DNA from: Empedobacter stercoris
Lineage (GTDB): Bacteria; Bacteroidota; Bacteroidia; Flavobacteriales; Weeksellaceae
Reading direction: 5' to 3' (one strand)
Length of the DNA: 48,258 nucleotides
Assembly: GCF_965137335.1 (NCBI RefSeq)
Contig: NZ_CBCRZD010000021.1
Positions 40,695 to 48,258 of the stretch are shown here, piece after piece. Both the position numbers and the translations under genes were made by a program. Each line of letters begins with the position of its first letter. The first letter of the stretch is position 1. The notes below the pieces were generated by a model that was not told where the DNA came from, did not search any database, and saw only the letters and a program-made list of their open reading frames with translations.

Positions 40695-43496
40695 TTATAA
40701 TTTCTCTTTTAAGAATTGCGCTGTATACGATTCTTTTACTTTTACAATATCTTCTGGTGTTCCTTCTGCTACTAAGAAACCACCTTTTTTCCCTCCTTCT
40801 GGTCCAAGATCTATTACCCAATCGGCAACTTTAATAATATCCATATTGTGCTCAATCACAAAAACTGAATGTCCCAAATTAATCAATGCTCGTAAAGCCT
40901 TGATTAATTTCTGAATATCATGAAAATGCAAACCAGTAGACGGTTCATCAAAAATAAACAAGGTTTTATTCGTGGTTTCTCCTTTTGTCAAGAAAAAAGC
41001 CAATTTTACACGCTGCGCTTCTCCGCCTGAAAGCGTATTCGACGATTGACCTAACTTCACGTAACCTAAACCAACATCTTGCAAAGGCTTTAACTTCTCT
41101 ACAATTTTATTTTGTTGATGTGCTGCAAAAAAATCGATAGCTTCATCAATTGTTAAATTCAAAATATCTGAAATTGACTTTCCTTCAAACTTAACTTCTA
41201 AAATTTCTTTCTTGAAACGTTCTCCATGACAATCTTCACAAACCAGCTCAACATCCGCCATAAATTGCATTTCGATCGTAATTGTTCCTTCTCCTTTACA
41301 AGCATCGCAACGTCCACCATCTACGTTAAACGAAAAATGTTTGGGCTGAAATCCCATCACTTTACTCGCTTTTTGTGATGCAAATAAATTTCGAATATCG
41401 TCATAAGCTTTCACATAAGTCACAGGGTTTGAACGCGATGATTTCCCAATTGGATTTTGATCAATTAATTCGATTCCTTCTAACTGTTTCAAATCACCAA
41501 CTAAATCATCAAAATCACCAATTTTATTCCCATAGATTTCAAAATGACGCTGAACAGCTGGTGCTAAAATATCTTTCATTAACGTTGATTTCCCTGAACC
41601 AGAAACTCCTGTAATCACAGTTAGTTCGTTTAGTGGAAATTTAACATCAATATTCTTTAAATTATTTTCTCGTGCACCTATAATTTTCAAATAATTAGGT
41701 GAATTTAAACGGTTCTTAGGAACTTCAATTGCTAATTTCCCATTCAAATATTTAGATGTCAAGGTATCAGCTTTTATCAATTCGTCATAAGTTCCTTCAA
41801 ACACGACCTCTCCTCCATTTGTTCCAGCTTCTGGACCAATATCAATAATATAATCCGCAGCTTTCATGATATCTTCATCATGTTCCACCACAATTACTGT
41901 ATTTCCTAAATCACGTAAACGATGTAAAATCGTGATAAACTTTTCCGTATCTCGCGAATGTAAACCAATCGAAGGTTCGTCTAAAACGTACATCGATCCA
42001 ACCAAACTGCTTCCTAACGAAGTTGCTAAATTGATACGTTGCGATTCTCCTCCAGACAATGTATTTGACGCACGGTTGAGCGATAAATATTCTAAACCAA
42101 CATCCAATAAGAAAGTTAAACGAGATTTTATTTCATAAATAATTCGACCAGCGATTTGCTGATCATATTCATTAAATTGAATACTTGTAAAAAAATCATT
42201 CAATTCATTTAACGGTAAATCAACTAAATCACTGATTGATTTATCTGCAATTTTCACAAAATTAGTTTCTTTGCGTAATCGTTTTCCTTTACACGTCGGA
42301 CAAGTTGTTTTTCCTCTGTAACGAGACAACATCACACGGTATTGAATTTTATAGGTGTTTTCTTCAACCATTTTAAAGAAACCGTCTAATCCTTCCCAAT
42401 TCAAATCACCTCGCCACAAATACTCTTTTTGTTCTTCTGATAATTCAAAATAAGGTTTGTGAATAGGAAAATCGACTTGTTGTGATTGCTTAATAAAATG
42501 ATTTTTCCATTCGCTCATCTTCTCTCCTTTCCATGCAACCACCGCATCTTCGTAAATAGATAACGATTTATTTGGTACGACAAGATTTTCTTCAATCCCA
42601 ATTACTTTCCCGTAACCTTCACAAGTTGGACAAGCACCATAAGGATTGTTGAAACTAAAGAAATGAATGGTTGGTTCATTAAAAATCAAGCCATCAGATT
42701 CGAATTTATTTGAAAAATATTTAACTGAATTATGATCTATATTTACAACTGCAATGTCTCCTTTTCCTTCGAAAAAAGCAGTTTCGATAGAGTCTGCCAA
42801 ACGATGATAAAAAGATTCTTCGTCTTCTGTAGGTAATGCAATACGATCAATGACTAAATGAACATCATTTTCGGGTTGAGGCTCAAAGTTAAACGAAATT
42901 AAATCTTCAATTTTGACTTGATTTCCATCTACACTTAAACGTGTAAACCCTTGTTGTTGAAGAATATTTAAATGTTCAGAAAACGTACGTTCTTCTGGAA
43001 CAACCAATTTAATTTGAAGAATAAATTTTGTTTCGGCTTCAAAAGTTTTCAAATAATCCACAACATCCGTCACCGAATCTTTCTGAACTAATTCTCCTGT
43101 AATCGGTGAATATGTTTTTCCAATTCGGGCATATAATAATTTCAAATAATCGTAAATCTCTGTTGTTGTACCAACTGTAGAACGTGGATTGGTTGAATTT
43201 ACTTTCTGTTGTATCGCAATCGCCGGAGCTATTCCTTTGATATAATCAACTTGTGGTTTATCTAATTTTCCTAAAAATTGACGCGCATAAGACGACAAAC
43301 TTTCAACATAACGACGCTGACCTTCTGCATACAATGTGTCAAAAGCCAACGTAGATTTTCCAGAACCAGACATTCCAGTAATCACAACCAATTTATTTTT
43401 TGGTATCGCTAAATCAATATTCTTTAGATTGTGCAACTTTGCACCTTTTATTAGGATAAATTCCTTTGAATCGAGTTGATTGATATCTTTTTTCAT
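40695..43496 (-). CDS. uvrA: Excinuclease ABC subunit A
   Basis: A 933-residue ABC-type damage sensor of nucleotide excision repair. It has two ATPase modules: Walker A GMSGSGKST (about 38-46) and GVSGSGKST (about 625), with signature motifs LSGGESQR and LSGGEAQR. Zinc modules are seen as CPTC...CPTC in the first half and CDAC...CEDC in the second. The UvrB-binding and insertion domains lie between. Length is standard for UvrA. Bacteroidota often carry more than one UvrA, so this could be one of two. A TAACTTTG element ends seven bases before the ATG, which would give an almost leaderless mRNA. Confidence 0.96.
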   Translation of the reverse strand: MKKDINQLDSKEFILIKGAKLHNLKNIDLAIPKNKLVVITGMSGSGKSTLAFDTLYAEGQRRYVESLSSYARQFLGKLDKPQVDYIKGIAPAIAIQQKVNSTNPRSTVGTTTEIYDYLKLLYARIGKTYSPITGELVQKDSVTDVVDYLKTFEAETKFILQIKLVVPEERTFSEHLNILQQQGFTRLSVDGNQVKIEDLISFNFEPQPENDVHLVIDRIALPTEDEESFYHRLADSIETAFFEGKGDIAVVNIDHNSVKYFSNKFESDGLIFNEPTIHFFSFNNPYGACPTCEGYGKVIGIEENLVVPNKSLSIYEDAVVAWKGEKMSEWKNHFIKQSQQVDFPIHKPYFELSEEQKEYLWRGDLNWEGLDGFFKMVEENTYKIQYRVMLSRYRGKTTCPTCKGKRLRKETNFVKIADKSISDLVDLPLNELNDFFTSIQFNEYDQQIAGRIIYEIKSRLTFLLDVGLEYLSLNRASNTLSGGESQRINLATSLGSSLVGSMYVLDEPSIGLHSRDTEKFITILHRLRDLGNTVIVVEHDEDIMKAADYIIDIGPEAGTNGGEVVFEGTYDELIKADTLTSKYLNGKLAIEVPKNRLNSPNYLKIIGARENNLKNIDVKFPLNELTVITGVSGSGKSTLMKDILAPAVQRHFEIYGNKIGDFDDLVGDLKQLEGIELIDQNPIGKSSRSNPVTYVKAYDDIRNLFASQKASKVMGFQPKHFSFNVDGGRCDACKGEGTITIEMQFMADVELVCEDCHGERFKKEILEVKFEGKSISDILNLTIDEAIDFFAAHQQNKIVEKLKPLQDVGLGYVKLGQSSNTLSGGEAQRVKLAFFLTKGETTNKTLFIFDEPSTGLHFHDIQKLIKALRALINLGHSVFVIEHNMDIIKVADWVIDLGPEGGKKGGFLVAEGTPEDIVKVKESYTAQFLKEKL

Positions 43497-43503
43497 CGTG
43501 GCG

Positions 43504-43511
43504 CAAAGTTA
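43504..43511 (-). promoter_or_regulatory. -7 promoter element close to the uvrA start
   Basis: TAACTTTG on the minus strand, an exact TAnnTTTG match, ending seven bases before the ATG at 43496. A second, weaker TAACTTTC lies at 43522-43529 and would give a normal leader instead. Confidence 0.4.
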
Positions 43512-43573
43512 ATGTATTTTGGAAAGTTATTGTACTGACTACTCTAAAAGAAACCGTATTTTTTAAAAAATAA

Positions 43574-43602
43574 AAACGCATTAAATAATTAACGCGCTTT
43601 TT
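43574..43602 (-). terminator. Probable terminator of the zinc-ribbon gene
   Basis: Stem of eight pairs (43577-43584 with 43589-43596, one G-U on the minus-strand RNA) with a four-base loop, followed on the minus strand by a T-rich run. Confidence 0.55.
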
Positions 43603-43620
43603 CAATAAAAAAATAAAAAT

Positions 43621-43959
43621 TTATTCCTGAAATAACAAATAATTTTCTTCGTTTAATTTCTGATATCCAACATCGTACACATAAAAAATTGTGCCATTTT
43701 TAGATTCATCAACATTCGTAATGTATCTAAAATCAAAGTTCCTAAGACTAAGTTCATTTTTATCCACCGAACGAATACCTTCTTCTAACAAAGATTTTAA
43801 AATTCGGTTATTCTTTCTTAATCGATTATTAATATTTCTTACAATCTCTACTTTGTCTCGGTTCAGATTGTTGTTATAAGAATTTCGACAAAAGTCATTG
43901 CAAAACTTTTTGTCTTTGCGACCAAAAAGTGTTTGGTTACATTGAAGACATGTATTCAT
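43621..43959 (-). CDS. Small zinc-ribbon protein
   Basis: A 112-residue protein beginning with a four-cysteine zinc ribbon: CLQC (4-7) and CNDFC (about 19-23), separated by TLFGRKDKKF. A basic helical stretch (NRDKVEIVRNINNRLRKNN) follows, then a mixed region of aromatic strands. This CxxC...GRxDKKFCxxxCR layout is a known small Bacteroidota protein type, probably nucleic-acid or ribosome binding, with no assigned function. The frame is open to 44052, but the extension is hydrophobic and odd, and a TATATTTG promoter element lies inside it (43986-43993), so I choose the ATG at 43959. It is divergent from the BASS transporter gene. Confidence 0.68.
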   Translation of the reverse strand: MNTCLQCNQTLFGRKDKKFCNDFCRNSYNNNLNRDKVEIVRNINNRLRKNNRILKSLLEEGIRSVDKNELSLRNFDFRYITNVDESKNGTIFYVYDVGYQKLNEENYLLFQE

Positions 43960-43985
43960 AAGATAGATTTTAGGTGTTGTTACTA

Positions 43986-43993
43986 CAAATATA
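43986..43993 (-). promoter_or_regulatory. -7 promoter element of the zinc-ribbon gene; decides the start
   Basis: TATATTTG on the minus strand, an exact TAnnTTTG match, 27 bases before the ATG at 43959 and inside the longer reading frame. Confidence 0.45.
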
Positions 43994-44091
43994 TAAAAAA
44001 AGTACATCAATTTACAAATAATTAATCTTATATTGCTTTTACGCCAAATCAAAGTATTAATTATTTGTTAAATGTTTTGAAAGTTATTTAT

Positions 44092-44099
44092 TATTTTTG
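44092..44099 (+). promoter_or_regulatory. -7 promoter element of the BASS transporter gene
   Basis: TATTTTTG, an exact TAnnTTTG match, ending 12 bases before the TTG start at 44111. A TTTG 24 bases upstream (44064-44067) is slightly beyond the usual -33 spacing. Confidence 0.45.
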
Positions 44100-44110
44100 C
44101 TTAAATTATA

Positions 44111-45091
44111 TTGATTTTGAAATTTTTAAACAAATTACCTGATCCTTTTATCCTTTTTTTATTTATAGCTATTTTAGTTGCTTACATATACCCAAATATT
44201 AGTTTGTGGTCGTACAGCAATATTAACCTTAATACAATAATAGATATAGGTATTATTTTAGTTTTCTTTTTTTATGGGTTAAAATTAAATTGGAAAGATT
44301 TTTTCAAGGACTTGTCCAACTGGAAAATGCATTTATTAATCCAGTCTATAACGTTTATATTTTTTCCAATACTTGTTCTTTGTTTCTATCCACTCATTAA
44401 GAACTATCCTGCATATTTCACACTTTATGTCGCTATTTTTTATCTTGCGGCTTTGCCAAGTACTGTTTCTTCATCTGTAGTAATGGTTTCTATTGCAAAA
44501 GGAAATATACCCAGTGCCATTTTTAATGCGAGTATCTCTGGTTTAATCGGTATTATTATCACACCGCTTTGGATGAGTTTATTTTTATCAAAAAGTGATG
44601 GAGAATTTGATTTATTAGGAATTTTTTTAGATTTGGTTCTAAAAATTATTTTACCTGTTATTATTGGTGCTTTATCTCAACCTTTTTTGGGTAATTTCTA
44701 TCATAAATACAAAAAACAATTTTCTAACTTAGATAAGTTAACCATCATTTTAATTGTCTACAATAGTTTTAGTCACACATTTTTAGATGGAATTTTTGAC
44801 AAATTAGGCTTGATTCCTCTTTTAATTGTTTTCGTTGTAGTGGTTACTTTATTTTTTATGTTTTTTAATTTTTCTAAATGGATCGCACTAAAAATGAATT
44901 TTAATCGAGAAGATGATATTACAATTCAATTTTGTGCAACCAAAAAATCGTTGGTTCATGGCTCGGTAATTGCTGCAGTTATTTTTTCTGGTGACATCGG
45001 TATATACTTGATTCCAATTATGCTTTACCATACTTTTCAATTAATTTATATTAGTTTTATAGCCAATCAATATGCAAAAGAAGTTGAATAA
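44111..45091 (+). CDS. Bile acid:sodium symporter-like (BASS/SBF) transporter
   Basis: A 326-residue membrane protein with about nine or ten helices of the SBF-like (YfeH) branch of the bile acid:sodium symporter family. The mid-protein LAALPSTVSSSVVM segment (about 118-131), rich in small polar residues within a helix, matches the family's substrate/sodium-site region, and ATKKSLVHGSVIA (about 277-289) is the corresponding crossover in the second half. The start is a TTG; the first ATG is 70 codons in, too late. Substrate is unknown; sodium-coupled organic anion uptake is likely. It overlaps the next gene by 20 bases, so the two are coupled. Confidence 0.82.
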   Translation: MILKFLNKLPDPFILFLFIAILVAYIYPNISLWSYSNINLNTIIDIGIILVFFFYGLKLNWKDFFKDLSNWKMHLLIQSITFIFFPILVLCFYPLIKNYPAYFTLYVAIFYLAALPSTVSSSVVMVSIAKGNIPSAIFNASISGLIGIIITPLWMSLFLSKSDGEFDLLGIFLDLVLKIILPVIIGALSQPFLGNFYHKYKKQFSNLDKLTIILIVYNSFSHTFLDGIFDKLGLIPLLIVFVVVVTLFFMFFNFSKWIALKMNFNREDDITIQFCATKKSLVHGSVIAAVIFSGDIGIYLIPIMLYHTFQLIYISFIANQYAKEVE

Positions 45092-46163
45092 AACCATCAT
45101 TTCGTTTTTAGTATTAATTGCACAAATTATTCTCTTTTCTGTACTATTCTTATCTGATAATTTCATTGATTTTATCGTTCAAAGGATAACTTTCCCCCTA
45201 TCTGCTTTTGTAGCTAAAATGACCAATTCTGTTCAATTACCATTAGGTGAGATTTTTTATTTAATGATTGGTATTCTTGGTTTCTTTCTTATATTCAGAG
45301 TGATTAGAAGTTTTTTTTACAAAAATCGTGAAACTTCAAAATCTATTTATCATCTATTGATTTTTGTAAATAGCTTCTATTTTATTTACATATTCGCTTG
45401 GGGAGTTATGTATAAAAAAGACACATTAACTTTTCATCAAAAAGAAATTGCAATTCAACCAAAAATTCTAAAAGAAATGTATTGTATCGAATTAGACAAA
45501 GCAATTATTGCCCGTAATAAAATAGAACACAATGATTCTACAACAACCATTCAGTTTAAATCTAATCTCAATGATTATAATGAAGAATTTTACTCACTAC
45601 AATTTTCTATAAAAGATTTGAAATGGTTGAAAAATTATCGATTGTTAGAAAATGTTCATTTCAAATTATCTTGGATTTCGAAAATGCAAAATTATATGGG
45701 GATTTTAGGCTATTACAATCCGTTTACAGTTGAAGCAAACCTGAATCGTTACAATACAAATCTAAAACAACCTGCTACTCTTTTTCACGAATATGGTCAT
45801 CAAATGGGATTTGCATCAGAAAGTGAAGCAAATTTTTTGGCTTATTATTTAGGCTCAAAATCGAAGAATCCCGAAATTAATTATTCTATTTATTATAAAA
45901 GTATTTATACGCTTTTGGGTGCAATTTACAAGTCTGATCCTTATTTTGTAAAAATGGAATTGAATAATATGTATCCAAAAATCAAGCTTGATCGTCAAGC
46001 AGAATTAAATCATTATTTAAAATATGAAGGAAAAGCAAGTGATACGTTTTCAGAATTAAATAATCAATTCTTAAAAGCAAATAATCAAGAAGGAACAATA
46101 AGTTACAACAAGTATGTAGAATTGATTTACATTTTATACCAAACAAAAAAGCGAAATCAATAA
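45072..46163 (+). CDS. DUF3810 membrane protein with an HExxH metalloprotease motif
   Basis: A 363-residue protein with three N-terminal hydrophobic helices (about 8-30, 55-78 and 90-112) and a soluble domain. That domain carries HEYGHQMGF (His239, Glu240, His243), the zinc-binding motif of gluzincin-type peptidases, followed closely by acidic candidates for the third ligand (Glu250 or Glu252 in SESEANF). This matches DUF3810, a Bacteroidota family with no proven substrate. The soluble part is probably outside the cytoplasm. The start lies 20 bases inside the transporter gene, and the stop codon TAA sits in the loop of the terminator hairpin. Confidence 0.82.
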   Translation: MQKKLNKTIISFLVLIAQIILFSVLFLSDNFIDFIVQRITFPLSAFVAKMTNSVQLPLGEIFYLMIGILGFFLIFRVIRSFFYKNRETSKSIYHLLIFVNSFYFIYIFAWGVMYKKDTLTFHQKEIAIQPKILKEMYCIELDKAIIARNKIEHNDSTTTIQFKSNLNDYNEEFYSLQFSIKDLKWLKNYRLLENVHFKLSWISKMQNYMGILGYYNPFTVEANLNRYNTNLKQPATLFHEYGHQMGFASESEANFLAYYLGSKSKNPEINYSIYYKSIYTLLGAIYKSDPYFVKMELNNMYPKIKLDRQAELNHYLKYEGKASDTFSELNNQFLKANNQEGTISYNKYVELIYILYQTKKRNQ

Positions 46164-46176
46164 GATTTCGCTTTTT
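46146..46176. terminator. Bidirectional hairpin terminator containing a stop codon in its loop
   Basis: Thirteen-base-pair perfect stem AAAAAGCGAAATC / GATTTCGCTTTTT. The five-base loop contains the TAA stop (46161-46163) of the DUF3810 gene. Confidence 0.88.
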
Positions 46177-46192
46177 GTTTATTAATTAGAAT

Positions 46193-47197
46193 TTATTTCC
46201 AAATATATTTTTCACCTAAACTCAAAGTAGATTTGATTACATAGTTTCCTTCATTATTCTTCTCTGTCAAAACCAAAATTGGATAATATTCACCCGCAGG
46301 AACTAACTTTGTGATGTTAGTTGTAAAATCAAGATTACTTAATTTTGTTAAAGCGGCAACCGGAGTAATATCAAAATTAAGCAATTCAAATCCATCTATT
46401 TTTTTTGCATCTGTAATATTTTGTTTTGAAAAATAGACTAATAATTTCAAGTCATTTGTTGGTTTAAAATCTAAATTCTGAATAGAATTATTAATACCAT
46501 CAACTGTAACCATTAATGTATTAAAATCAATTTCTAATTTCCAAACACCAGCTAATTTTACTTTTTTGTTTGCATTTTCAATAGCTAATGAACTCTCTAC
46601 GGGAATATAAATATCTGATAAAGTTGCGTCAATATTTTTTGTAGAAGCTAATGTATTTTTCTCCGTTAATTGTGGTAAACTAGCATCATCAATTACTTTA
46701 TCAATCATAATATCATTCGATTGTAATGATATTTTATTATTTAAAATCTTGTAGTTTAAAACATTGCTTGTTTCTCTCTCTTTCAATAATAAAATTGGTG
46801 TATAATCTCCATCTGCTAATTTCTGGATATCTGCTGCTTTAAAAGTTACATTTACATTATTAAAACTTGTTCCATTCCCTTCCAGAGTTCCTAATTGGGC
46901 ATTTGTTGTGATTTTGTTAGGTAAATCATACAAATCCAACGAAGATTTTGAAGGAACAAAATATAAATCAAAAAATAAAGTTTGACTAGTTTTATCTGAA
47001 TAGTTAGTCAATTTTCCGCCAGAAATTTTGTAATTAGAAGTAGTTACATCATTTGAAATATTCCAAACTCCATCAAAAGAATAATCTTTATTAATAGTCG
47101 TTGGAAGATTTGTAATGTTAATGTTTTCCTGTTGAGCAGAAACAAAGCTACTCGACATTATGGCTGCACTAAAAAATAATTTAGTAAAAATATTCAT
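46193..47197 (-). CDS. Secreted hypothetical protein with two internal beta repeats
   Basis: A 334-residue protein with a Sec signal (about 1-21, ending VSAQ) and no lipobox. The mature part looks like two related beta-rich units. The first (about 40-155) runs from GVWNIS to DGDYTPILLLKE; the second (about 220-330) runs from GVWKLE to AGEYYPILVLTEK. A spacer of about 65 residues separates them. The repeated GVW start and (D/E)Y(T/Y)PIL(L/V)L ending suggest domain duplication. It is probably periplasmic or surface exposed. I do not recognise a family. A TATTTTTG element lies 24 bases upstream of the start, and it shares a terminator with the DUF3810 gene. Confidence 0.68.
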   Translation of the reverse strand: MNIFTKLFFSAAIMSSSFVSAQQENINITNLPTTINKDYSFDGVWNISNDVTTSNYKISGGKLTNYSDKTSQTLFFDLYFVPSKSSLDLYDLPNKITTNAQLGTLEGNGTSFNNVNVTFKAADIQKLADGDYTPILLLKERETSNVLNYKILNNKISLQSNDIMIDKVIDDASLPQLTEKNTLASTKNIDATLSDIYIPVESSLAIENANKKVKLAGVWKLEIDFNTLMVTVDGINNSIQNLDFKPTNDLKLLVYFSKQNITDAKKIDGFELLNFDITPVAALTKLSNLDFTTNITKLVPAGEYYPILVLTEKNNEGNYVIKSTLSLGEKYIWK

Positions 47198-47220
47198 AGG
47201 TTATACTTTAAGCTTTCCTA

Positions 47221-47228
47221 CAAAAATA
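47221..47228 (-). promoter_or_regulatory. -7 promoter element of the two-repeat secreted protein gene
   Basis: TATTTTTG on the minus strand, an exact TAnnTTTG match, 23 bases before the ATG at 47197. Confidence 0.45.
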
Positions 47229-47304
47229 AGAATTATATTTACAAAAAAGTGCTTAAAATCGGATATTTTTAAAATAAAAAGATATCTGTTAATTTTTGAT
47301 TCTT

Positions 47305-47312
47305 TAATTTTG
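47305..47312 (+). promoter_or_regulatory. -7 promoter element of the WG-repeat gene
   Basis: TAATTTTG, an exact TAnnTTTG match, 17 bases before the ATG at 47330. Confidence 0.45.
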
Positions 47313-47329
47313 TGGTGAATTAAAGAATT

Positions 47330-48142
47330 ATGACTAAAATTTACCCAAAAGACACTGATCAGTTTGATGATTTCGTTCACAAAGAAACAACAACATTTGA
47401 AGAGTTAACTGTTTTTGATCGCAATAATTTAGCACCAATATCTATTAATGATCAATTTGGCTTAATCGATAAAACTGGAAATGTAATTATTCCTTTTGAG
47501 TACCAGAAATTAGTTCTCACAACGATTAATGCATATAGTGCTCAGAAAAACGAAAAATGGGGATTTATAACCAAGTCTAACCAAGTTTTGATTCCGTTTG
47601 AGTATGAATTATCAAGTGATTTTATTGAGAATATTTGTGCTGTAAAAAAAGACGGAAAATGGGGATTTATTGATTTATTGAATCAAGTAATTATTCCGTT
47701 TGAATATGATGGTTGTACCGATTTTAGAGCTGGTTTGGCTGGAGTAGAAAAAGATGGAAAATGGGGAATGATTGACAAAAACAATCAATTAATTATTGAT
47801 TTTCAATACGAATATTTAACACCTGTTGATCAAAATTTTGCAACTTTTGGAGAATCAACTTCTTTGAAAATTGAACGTCCTGATGTGTTGGCTTATTTTC
47901 CTTATTTTTTATCCAAAGAAAATTATTTGATGCATTTTGGTTTAATTTCGACTACAAATGAAAAAATTTTAGAACCGATTTCTGAATTGCCTATTTTAGA
48001 AAGTTTCGAAAATCAACCTGTTGTTCGTCAAAATTATCAATTAGGGTATCTGAAAGATGGAAAAGATTTTGTAAAATTTGATCAATTTAAGATAGATCCT
48101 TATGAAGAAAAAATATTAACACAATTAGGTGTTATGAAATAA
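47330..48142 (+). CDS. WG-repeat protein
   Basis: A 270-residue protein built on WG repeats, about 34 residues apart: FG at 43-44 (degenerate), then WG at 77-78, 111-112 and 145-146, each followed by a (F/M)I-D/T-x-x-N-x-(V/L)-I-I-P-F-x-Y pattern. The repeats form a beta structure thought to bind proteins or glycans. There is no signal peptide, so it is cytoplasmic as drawn. The C-terminal 100 residues are less repetitive. It is monocistronic; no terminator of its own is visible before the insertion sequence that begins about 20 bases after its stop, so the IS may have displaced it. Confidence 0.85.
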   Translation: MTKIYPKDTDQFDDFVHKETTTFEELTVFDRNNLAPISINDQFGLIDKTGNVIIPFEYQKLVLTTINAYSAQKNEKWGFITKSNQVLIPFEYELSSDFIENICAVKKDGKWGFIDLLNQVIIPFEYDGCTDFRAGLAGVEKDGKWGMIDKNNQLIIDFQYEYLTPVDQNFATFGESTSLKIERPDVLAYFPYFLSKENYLMHFGLISTTNEKILEPISELPILESFENQPVVRQNYQLGYLKDGKDFVKFDQFKIDPYEEKILTQLGVMK

Positions 48143-48160
48143 AAAAAATGCGACCTTTCT

Positions 48161-48258
48161 TACACTGCCCCCAAAAAGTTAGACACTTTTGGGGGCATTT
48201 TTTATGACAAGAAAAGTAAAATATGATGTAGCATTTAAGTTACGCTGTGTGAAAGAAG
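48161..48258 (+). mobile_element. Left end of an IS3-family (IS150-like) insertion sequence, cut by the window edge
   Basis: The terminal sequence around CTGCCCCCAAAAAGTTAGACAC resembles the left ends of IS150-group IS3 elements, and an OrfA-like start follows at 48204. The exact outer boundary (about 48160) is estimated. TGCCCCCAAAA (48166-48176) pairs with TTTTGGGGGCA (48187-48197), so the tip can form a hairpin. The rest lies outside the window. Confidence 0.75.
48204..48258 (+). CDS. IS3-family transposase OrfA, N-terminal fragment (runs off the window)
   Basis: The first 18 codons (MTRKVKYDVAFKLRCVKE) of a transposase OrfA. The pattern of basic residues followed by Y-x-x-x-F-K-L-x-x-V resembles the start of the HTH that recognises the element ends in IS3-family transposases. 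The ATG lies seven bases after the hairpin at the element's left tip. The remainder of OrfA, OrfB and the right end are beyond 48258, so intactness cannot be judged. Confidence 0.7.
   Translation, partial: MTRKVKYDVAFKLRCVKE

Noticed and set aside
41866..42138. Plus-strand open frames antisense to uvrA (for example 90 codons here).
   Set aside because: They are shadows of the conserved UvrA ATPase sequence and have no independent support.
1..48258. tRNA, rRNA, CRISPR arrays, prophage or defence islands.
   Set aside because: No repeat-spacer pattern, clover-leaf gene, integrase or phage structural gene was recognised. The genes are nearly all identifiable housekeeping or conserved flavobacterial families.

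Overview
The window is strongly AT-rich chromosomal DNA from a Bacteroidota, most likely a Flavobacteriia/Weeksellaceae member (Empedobacter, Chryseobacterium or a relative; the genus is a guess). Three things point there. Many genes have the Bacteroidota-type promoter element TAnnTTTG shortly upstream, and few have Shine-Dalgarno sequences. The block parA-parB-DUF5683-dapB-lepB-wbqC-S8 peptidase is a gene order familiar from flavobacteria. Families typical of the phylum recur, including WG repeats, DUF3810, DUF5683 and short lipoproteins. No rRNA, tRNA, CRISPR array or prophage was seen. One ambiguous base (N) lies at 24972.

Layout. 0.1-2.5 kb: a fatty acid desaturase, convergent with a translationally coupled methyltransferase/UbiA-like membrane pair. 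2.9-4.3 kb: scoA-scoB (3-oxoacid CoA-transferase). 4.3-8.4 kb, minus: rimO, then an operon of an RlmL-type rRNA methyltransferase, a DUF2750 protein and a family 2 glycosyltransferase. 8.6-12.3 kb, plus: an aminopeptidase P, then a Fur-family regulator/methyltransferase/ZIP transporter operon that reads as a zinc-homeostasis unit. 12.4-19.5 kb, mostly minus: a lipoprotein, truC, an SPFH lipoprotein with a small membrane protein, an epimerase-like protein (plus), a 38-codon membrane microprotein, lpdA, fabH and an EamA transporter. 19.6-22.3 kb, plus: TerC, a HAD phosphatase and a lipoprotein polysaccharide deacetylase. 22.3-24.7 kb, minus: a polyamine unit of arginine decarboxylase and a deoxyhypusine-synthase-like enzyme behind a long structured leader. 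25.1-33.8 kb, plus: parA, parB, DUF5683, dapB, lepB, wbqC and two tandem S8 proteases. 34-37.8 kb, minus: two lipoproteins, a sigma-54 activator without a visible DNA-binding domain and an acyl-CoA ligase. 38-46.2 kb: DinB-like, SulP, OsmC, uvrA, a zinc-ribbon protein, and a BASS transporter overlapping a DUF3810 metalloprotease-like protein. 46.2-48.3 kb: a two-repeat secreted protein, a WG-repeat protein and the left end of an IS3-family element that runs off the window.

Most of this is housekeeping or conserved accessory sequence with clean operon boundaries; many convergent gene pairs share a bidirectional hairpin terminator. The parts most worth a second look are the arginine decarboxylase/DHS-like pair and its leader, the palindrome over the promoter of the Fur-family gene, the HTH-less sigma-54 activator with its two co-transcribed lipoproteins, the tandem proteases with a roughly 230-residue Asp-to-His spacing, the UbiA-like protein lacking the first Asp motif, and promoter elements so close to start codons (truC, uvrA) that leaderless mRNAs are plausible. 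I did not find convincing evidence of a wholly new multi-gene system.
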